NCBI GenBank assembly: GCA_018902385.1
Contig: JABSSW010000001.1
Span: 186,001 to 250,000 of the forward strand
DNA: 64,000 nt
Source of the DNA: Physcia stellaris
Taxonomy: Eukaryota > Ascomycota > Lecanoromycetes > Caliciales > Physciaceae
Direction of reading: 5' to 3'
Notes under the pieces: generated by a model
The model's input: the letters and a program-made list of their open reading frames with translations, nothing else
Told to the model about the DNA's origin: nothing
Databases searched by the model: none
Shown: one piece after another, positions 57,651-64,000 of the stretch
How positions within the stretch are numbered: position 1 is the stretch's first letter
Layout of the letters: every line of letters starts with the position of its first letter
Position numbers and translations under genes: made by a program

Positions 57651-59339
57651 TCACAACCACTCCGCCTCTCTGATCCGAACAGCCAGATCTGCGGGTCTAT
57701 GGACGATATTGCCAATACCCTTGACCTCTCCATCCGGGTCCTCCAGCTCCATGATGAAACTACCGACCAGCGCCGCAACCGCGCATTTTAGCTCCGATCT
57801 GGCGAAGCCCTGACCGATGCAAGCCTTTGGCCCGTCCAAGAAGGTTAGCATGTAGTTCCTATCGGCTTGAGCTTTCCGTTCGCCTAGCCATCGATCTGGA
57901 TTGAAAGCGGCGGCGTCCGGTCCCCAGACATCTGGCGCCGTGTTAACTGATTGAGGGCAGACTACAATACCCGTACCTTTGGGTATGTATTGACCCAGTA
58001 ACGTCGTGGGTCGGACCGCTTCTTTTATGGTAATGGGCGCTGGTGGGCGTACGCGAAGACTTTCGTTACAAACAGCATTCAAATAAGGCAAGCTGTCGAT
58101 AGCTGCAGCTGTGATAGGTGTATCGGAGTTTCGAGTCGGGAGGTTCGCATGGATCTCTTCTCGCAGACGTGTCTGCACAGCTGGATCCTGACAAAGAAAC
58201 AAGATGGTCCAGCTCAACGCCGCCATTGATGTTCCGTGACCAGCAGCGACGAGCACCACAGTCTGATCGATGAGTTCCGAGGTTGAAAACGCATTAGAGC
58301 GTACAGCGGCAGAGATGACATCTAGATAATCATTCTCTTTGGTCTCGAGTGTTGAGGCCTTCTCATCCAGTAGCTTTCGTGAAGTCTCCCTGACATGCTT
58401 CGAAGCATTTCTGGTCTCACGGTGTTCCCAGATGGGCCAATGATCTGCCACCCATCCAGGCAACAGGGAGTAAACTGCAAAAAGGTATTTTCTGGACGTC
58501 CCGGTTGTATCGAAGGCAAATAAGGTCCAAGCACGTGTCAATGGGTTCGTTGGATCCTTCAGCGCGTTAAACTCTTGACCTATAGCAGCTGATCCGATGA
58601 GATCCAATGCCAGACGTCGCGACCACTCCCCAAAGTCTATCACCATACTAGGAAGACCGTCGCCATTGCCTTGGACCGAGTTTGCCCTGAGCTTAGAAAG
58701 TAGAATATCGACCATTTCACAAGACGTGTCCCAGAAGATAGGATACATGTCTCGGATGTGACGGAAGCTAAAAGCCGGGGTGAGGAGCTTCCGTTGTAGC
58801 TATTTCTAGTCAATACAATTCTCTGATTGCGGTGAGAGTACAAATTTGATGACTTACTTTATGCGCATCGCCTTCCGCTGTGAGAAGTCCGTTTCCTACT
58901 TTTCTCCTTAAGGGACCAAATAGAGAAAGTGGCTTGATGAAATCATATGCCCTCTGGTTTAACAGCTCACGAAGCCCATCGTGAGAACAGACAATCAAAT
59001 GTTCCTGATTGAATCCACCCAGGTATCGTATCATACCATCGTTAGGTATCGTAGATGACCAGTGTTCGACTAGCTCTTTGAGACGACCTGGAGTTGACAC
59101 ATATCCCTGGTTGCCCATGAAAAGGCTTGCATCCTGTAGCAGACGGTTAAGAAGCGTGGAGGAAGCAGCCTGGCAGACATCAAGTCACTTACTGGTGGAT
59201 GAGGCAGATGTTTGAGAGGACTCAAGAAATGTGGATAAAGCACCACTCTCCATGCGGCTATGGCAAACAAACAGCCCAAACCAACCTGGATCATGGTGGA
59301 AGTATTCAAAATCGACAATATGACGCTATGTAAAGCCAT
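57651..59339 (-). CDS. Cytochrome P450 monooxygenase, 523 aa
   Basis: Three exons on the minus strand: 59193-59339, 58858-59133 and 57651-58799. All phases are 0. An N-terminal membrane anchor (IQVGLGCLFAIAAWRVVLY) targets it to the ER. Landmarks are the I-helix AAGHGTS (about 326-332), the ExxR motif ESLR (387-390), the PERF-like FNPDRW, and the heme loop FLDGPKACIG (about 461-470, Cys near 468). These suggest a microsomal class II enzyme of the CYP4-like clan. It sits between the citrate-synthase-like gene and the divergent exporter, so it probably oxidises the pathway product. Substrate unknown. Confidence 0.92.
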
Positions 59340-59846
59340 CTTTGCGGATGAAATTAACAGTACTATGCCGTCAATAGCTTGAAGACCCTGTTATGAGAGC
59401 TGTGGGAAGGGACATGATAAGGTAATTAAAAAGCGTCGATGAGCAAGACCCCTTTCACAGGCTTATCAAGAAGGCTCGTTGTCTGACGACATGGATGGGC
59501 CCACACTTCGGCTCAAGTTCTTCTGAGCTCGGGTTTGGTCGGGGCTGTCGATCGCATGACATCTGGTCTAATTGAACTGCGTGAGTATTGATATGATATC
59601 ACTAGCGTCTTTTACATCCCATCCTACCTCTAGACTTTTTCCAAATCACGTAGCGGATTGCCCCGGCTGCTCCACTTCGTTTCCAAATCGATCAAACAGA
59701 AACTCTTGGTGGATATGACGTAGTAGAAGCAAAAGTGAAAGAAGCCGAACGAGCTTGGAATTCCAGCTAGAACAGTAGAGAAGTTAAGGGAGTTCGATAC
59801 TGACGAGACACATATTGCAGTCAGATCCCGTTCAGTGTTCGATAGC
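59340..59846. promoter_or_regulatory. Bidirectional promoter of P450 and MFS exporter
   Basis: 507 bp between divergent start codons. This arrangement commonly co-regulates an oxidase and its exporter in fungal clusters. I see no defined binding site. Confidence 0.55.
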
Positions 59847-61439
59847 ATGAGCGCTCATCCCCGAACCACCACAAGCGGCCCTCAGGACTTGCCCAATCCT
59901 CGGGATTGGCCCAAGTGGAAGAAGTGGATGGTTGTCTCAATTGTCAGCGCTCAAGCGACCGTCTCACCAGCTTCCTCCACCTTTCTCGCTGTAGGAGATC
60001 TTGCTGTAGTCGCCGACTTTCAAACCACGGATGCCTACCTACCTTCGCTGCCTGTAGCCTTCTTCGTCCTGGGTCTCGGAACGGGACCCCTCTATCTCGC
60101 CCCCTGCTCCGAGCTGTACGGCCGCCGCAAAGTCTATCTCGCCTCCGCCGTACTGTTTACTGCTCTTAATGCCGGCTCCGCTCTTTCCCCAAACATGACC
60201 TGTCTGGTGTTACTGCGCTTTTTCTGTGGCTTGGCTGGCTCGGCAGGACCAGGTCTTGGGGCGGGGACTGTGCGGGACGTCTTTGCACCAAGTGAGAGAA
60301 GTAAAGCGCAAGCAATATACGGGCTGGGACCGCAAGGTGGCCCCGTAATTGGTGGCGTGATTGGTGGGGCTCTTCTTAAAGCCCTTGGATGGCGTTGGTT
60401 GTTGTGGATAGTGACTATCACGTCGGGAATGATCACGATGGTCACCGCCATCTGGCTGCCGGAAACTTACGGGCCTTATCTGCTGAAAAAGAAGCTGGCA
60501 TTGCAACGGAAGGAAGAAAGAAACGTTGCCAATGAACCAAAAACAGAAGGTACCGGCATGGAATCTAGACATGTGTTCCTCAAAGCCATGACAAGACCTC
60601 TTCGCATTCTTGTCACCGCACCAATTTGTACGGTCCCGAGCCTATATATGTCTCTGTAAGTTTGCAGCTGACAATACCCTTGCTTGGGGCAATACCGTAG
60701 AGCTATCGACTGACCAATCACTTCTGTTAGAGTTACTGGGATCTATTTCATCCAACTCACCACCCTTCCCCTCCTCTTCGGTCCGGCCAATGCCTACGGT
60801 CTTTTCTCCTACAACTGGAACGAGACATCGATGGGTCTTTCCTACCTCAGTGGCGGGGTAGGCCTCGTGCTTGCCACTGCTATTATGGGACTCCTGTCTG
60901 GGCGCATAGATAGATATATGATGACCAGATACGGTCAGGGACAGTCTCGGCCGGAGTTTCGTCTCCCATTACTGCAAGCAGGGATGTTTGTGAACATTGC
61001 AGGATTAATAATCCACGGCTGGACGGCGCAAGCGCGATCGCACTGGATTTTGCCCCTACTGGGCCAGGCCGTCTTTTCCACTGGCAGTCAAATGGCGTAC
61101 GTATCAATCCAAGTTTACCTGACTGATGTTTTTGAAGCATATGCGGCAAGTGCACTGGCGGGTGCGGCGGTGGCGAGAGGATTAGTCGGCTGCGTTTTGA
61201 CCGTGTTTGGCTTCAAACTCTATGTGAAATTAGGCTACGGATGGTACGTTCATCAATCTGCGCTCACATGTCCAGGGCCTTTTACAGCTAGAGCAAAACT
61301 TTCTCGGAATCCTAACAGATGCTGACTCTCTTCAAGGGGCAGCACGTTGCTGGCGCTTCTGTGCGCAGTGTCATTGCCGTTACCAGGCTTGCTGTACTTT
61401 TACGGACCAAAGTTAAGAGAGAGGGAGGTACGAATGTAA
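59847..61439 (+). CDS. MFS transporter, DHA1 drug:H+ antiporter type, 474 aa
   Basis: Three exons: 59847-60655, 60731-61243 and 61337-61439, in phase (1425 nt). Twelve hydrophobic segments are consistent with the family. Signatures are DWPKWKKW before helix 1, the motif-A loop SELYGRRKVYLASAVLF, and motif C (GLGPQGGPVIGGVIGGAL) in helix 5, typical of exporters. A central loop is Lys/Glu-rich. Divergent from the P450, it is likely the efflux pump of this cluster; that is context. The start used is the ATG at 59847. Confidence 0.92.
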
Positions 61440-61788
61440 AACATAGATGATAGAAAGAGATCAGCAAGACACGGTACACTTGGTGGTCATGGTGGTTGTA
61501 TCTTGATGATATTCGACAGGTTTTGCAGCCGGATCTCGCAAACTGGATCTCGGCTATTTTTGTGCACCATGCCTGTTTGGGCAGATGGTTTTGGTTAAGC
61601 GCCAACCTGACGGACACGTGATGAGCAAAACCCTACCTATGCCAAAGGCACATTATTTAGATCTGGGGGAAGGTCTTTGAACCAAGGAGCGTTGGGATTT
61701 GCAGGTACCGTACCGGAAAAGCCTTCATTATCCAGAGCAGTTTGAGAGAGGCTAGTCGTCTTATTTGTTGTCCTCATCGCTGTCTTCC
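61440..61788. other. Intergenic between convergent genes
   Basis: About 350 bp of 3' flanks. Nothing recognised. Confidence 0.5.
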
Positions 61789-63014
61789 TCATCCATCTTC
61801 TTCATCCGACGGTGCATCAGGGAGGTTCTCAGGCCGCCAGAGGCACTTGGTCAAATGCGCAGTATTTCCCTCTTTCCTTATCTTCTGATAATCAGCCAAA
61901 CACCCCCAGCAGTACTGATATTCACAGATATCGCCTGAGAATATGTCAATTTCAGAATTGATCATTTAGAGTGGGCTGGAAGAAATAGTTGCAAACTTAC
62001 AAATGATGTGATCGCACCCAGACTCCTTTTTCCCGGGAGACTGGCACTTGGGACAGATTTTGCATTCTTCCTTAATGAAGGCTTCCGATGCCTCGATTTG
62101 CGCGTCTCTCGCCTCACGAGAGGCGTTGATCTTCTCGCAGGTTGAGCCGGAGTGCCAAGGCATGTCACATTTGACGCAAGTCCGGCGGCTGCATGCAACA
62201 CAGATAATGTAACTGTCCTCTTCGGTGTCACAAAATTGGCCTGAAGAGCATCCTTCGTGGCGGCATTGTTGAAATTGACTGCTAGCATCCAGACAAGCTT
62301 GCAGTGATAGGCGATCATACCTATTCATGTTATTATGAATTATCAAGTGCAAGGAGGAAGAGATGATTCATTGTCTTTGACTGACTTTTCAAAGGTAGCA
62401 CTATCAGCGAATTCCTTCACGTCGAAGAACTCTAAGCGCTCAGGGCATACAGGACAATCGATCTGGTCCCAGATTTTCTGGTCCATCTGCTGTGCAAGGG
62501 AATTTGCCAGGCATGCGGAGCAAACGTTTGCAGCGTGGTCACAATTCGAGGTTGTCGCACGCTGTGGGAAGCTGGAGCACGGTTGGGTTTCGTAGCAGAT
62601 CTGACACAACCTTTCATCTCCAGCGTCGACATCCAGAGTGGTCGGTAAAGGTCCTACGTCTTTATGGTCTCTTTCTGCGTCCGAATCTCTGATCAAGAAC
62701 CCTGCGAGACCGCTTCCGGAGTCTTGATCCAAGGCGATAGGCACGATTTCAACATCTTCTTCATCAATGTTTGGAGATGAGATTGTTGGCAGGTCTTCTT
62801 CGATCTCATTTTCGAGTGCTATTATACTCTCTGACCTAGCACGTAGGCCGGGATTTGAGGATGCTGAAAGTGACTCCATAGCCCTGTCATTTGGTATATC
62901 AAGTGTTTGGGGGGTTTCAACGCCGTTGGGGTTACTGGAGGTACTGGTGATATTCTCTGGGTCAGACTGCTGGGCTTCTTCTTTCTGTTCCATGGCGTTG
63001 CTGGCTAAAGTCAT
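61789..63014 (-). CDS. RBR (RING-IBR-RING) E3 ubiquitin ligase, about 364 aa
   Basis: Three exons on the minus strand: 62386-63014, 62001-62320 and 61789-61934, all in phase. The N-terminal part is acidic and Ser-rich. RING1 follows (CQICYETQPCS, then CDHAANVCSACL, ending CPVC). The IBR contains CRHEGCSSGQFC and CVACSRRTCVKCDMPWH. RING2 reads CPKCQSPGKKESGCDHIIC, then CEYQYCWGC. The putative catalytic Cys of RING2, in the ESGCDHIIC segment, is present. RBR ligases form a thioester with ubiquitin before transfer. Target unknown. An additional 5' exon upstream of 63014 is possible. Confidence 0.88.
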
Positions 63015-63383
63015 GTTAAACTGACCGGGATGTAGGGATCGATTCAAGTAGATGAGTAGGTGATAGCTAGGCTCTTAACATTGGAAGTTCGGTGTTGAGC
63101 GTGAGATACTCACCGTTGATGACCTAGAGTCAGAAAGATGTTCAGAGACTCCTTATCAAAGCCTAGATGGGCCACAATATCACTTGTCTGGCTTCTAAAA
63201 TCAACACTGACCGATGTTCAGTCAAATGTTGTGTTGTCGATTCTGACAGTTGCACATTCAAGATAGACCTAACACATCAGACTGTGATGCTGCTTTATGT
63301 CAGCTCCTTAGACACTTGCCGATCATAACACTGAAGCATGTTGGGAAGGTTGTAGCCATTACGACTGCGATCCTAGAGCATTT
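63015..63383. other. Intergenic
   Basis: About 370 bp between tandem minus-strand genes. It holds the RBR promoter and possible 5' exon; nothing else recognised. Confidence 0.45.
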
Positions 63384-64000
63384 CTATAAACTAGAGAGGT
63401 GTCTGGCCTGCTGACAATAGATCTTATCAATCCCAAATTTGGTAACCAGCGATATGTGCAGCATCTCGACCTAAAGATGGGACATCTTGAAGAGGATACG
63501 ACTTACACGCCGTGGCTTCGCGTGTGCAATAACCCGTCCACCGATCTCGTTCATCCCCAGAACTGCCACCGCCTTCGCAACCTCCGGGTTAGTTTGGCCT
63601 GCGAATCTGTCCGCCCAGGTCATACTCGGACTGCCCAGCTCTTGCTCTTTCCCCTTACCCTTGTTCTTGTACGGTGAGAAGATAAGTTGAGAGAATGCTT
63701 TTCTGGAGCTGCGGGCGCTGTACGGCATCAGCGGTCCTGGTGTCAAGGGTCCTGGCTTCTCCTCGTTGCCGCCACCATAATGTCCGATGATTTCACTCTT
63801 CCTCTGTTCCCAGTCCTCATCGCTGTTTTGATGCCTATCAGTTACGATATCGTTAAATGGATGATGCATGTCAAAGCCAGGCATGGTCGAGTCGCGAACC
63901 AGTTGCCGGATTACCTCCGCGTCGCTGTCGGGTTCCTCCGGTTCTCGGGGAAGCTTGTCTTCATCCACAGGCCAGCTGAATCGAGGGTTGGTGGCGCTGG
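63384..64000 (-). CDS. Unrecognised protein, C-terminal part only (gene runs off the window)
   Basis: Minus-strand coding sequence enters from beyond 64000 and reads continuously to 63507, with SATNPRFSWPVDEDK at its upstream edge. A GTAAGT donor at 63506 and an acceptor at 63471 define a short 36-nt intron. Splicing would add VEMLHISLVTKFGIDK, ending at 63384. Without splicing the frame ends at 63471. The protein is acidic N-terminally, then polar, with SPSMTWADRFAGQTNPEVA and NEIGGRVIAHAKPRR. No family recognised. The 36-nt intron is shorter than others here, so this end is tentative. Confidence 0.45.

Overview
This window comes from the nuclear genome of a filamentous ascomycete (Pezizomycotina). 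The genes are intron-rich. Introns are mostly 45-170 nt, with GT...CTRAC...AG signals. They include a group I G-protein alpha subunit, Dsn1/Mis13, an Use1-type SNARE, epsilon-COP and a C2-domain phosphatidylserine decarboxylase. Genes sit on both strands with short promoters. I could not place the species.

Layout. 1-4.0 kb holds no gene I can support. 4.0-25.3 kb is a conserved housekeeping block: Use1 SNARE, G-alpha, a DUF1771-Smr protein with a CAAX tail, a low-complexity charged protein, Dsn1, PSD2, epsilon-COP (divergent from PSD2) and a protein kinase. 26.3-28.3 kb carries three small single-pass membrane proteins and a tandem repeat. 28.8-38.6 kb is accessory: an unrecognised gene with a frame break, a wax-synthase-like MBOAT acyltransferase, a fungal-rhodopsin-domain membrane protein, three inverted-repeat elements and a copia-type LTR relic that looks RIP-mutated. 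38.6-44 kb has a GNAT acetyltransferase, a secreted carboxylesterase and an unrecognised ORF. 45-49.8 kb has a tandem repeat, a bZIP-DUF3425 regulator and GTP cyclohydrolase II (riboflavin synthesis). 50.4-61.4 kb is the most interesting part: iron-type alcohol dehydrogenase, 2-methylcitrate-dehydratase-like (PrpD), citrate-synthase-like enzyme and P450, all on the minus strand head to tail, with an MFS exporter diverging from the P450. The window ends with an RBR E3 ligase and the 3' part of an unrecognised gene.

How they may work together. A citrate-synthase-like enzyme beside a PrpD-type dehydratase, an oxidase, a redox enzyme and an exporter is the enzyme set used for alkylcitrate, alkylitaconate or maleidride metabolites. 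No FAS or PKS is visible here, so the acyl donor must come from outside the window, or the cluster handles a propionyl-CoA-type substrate. This is inference from gene content.

Sequence quality. At least four genes (PSD2, the low-complexity gene, the iron-type dehydrogenase and the 28.8 kb gene) need one extra base, mostly in C/G runs of five or six, to restore a conserved or continuous frame. Two others (GNAT, esterase) are off by one base the other way. Homopolymer errors in the assembly explain this more simply than that many independent mutations.
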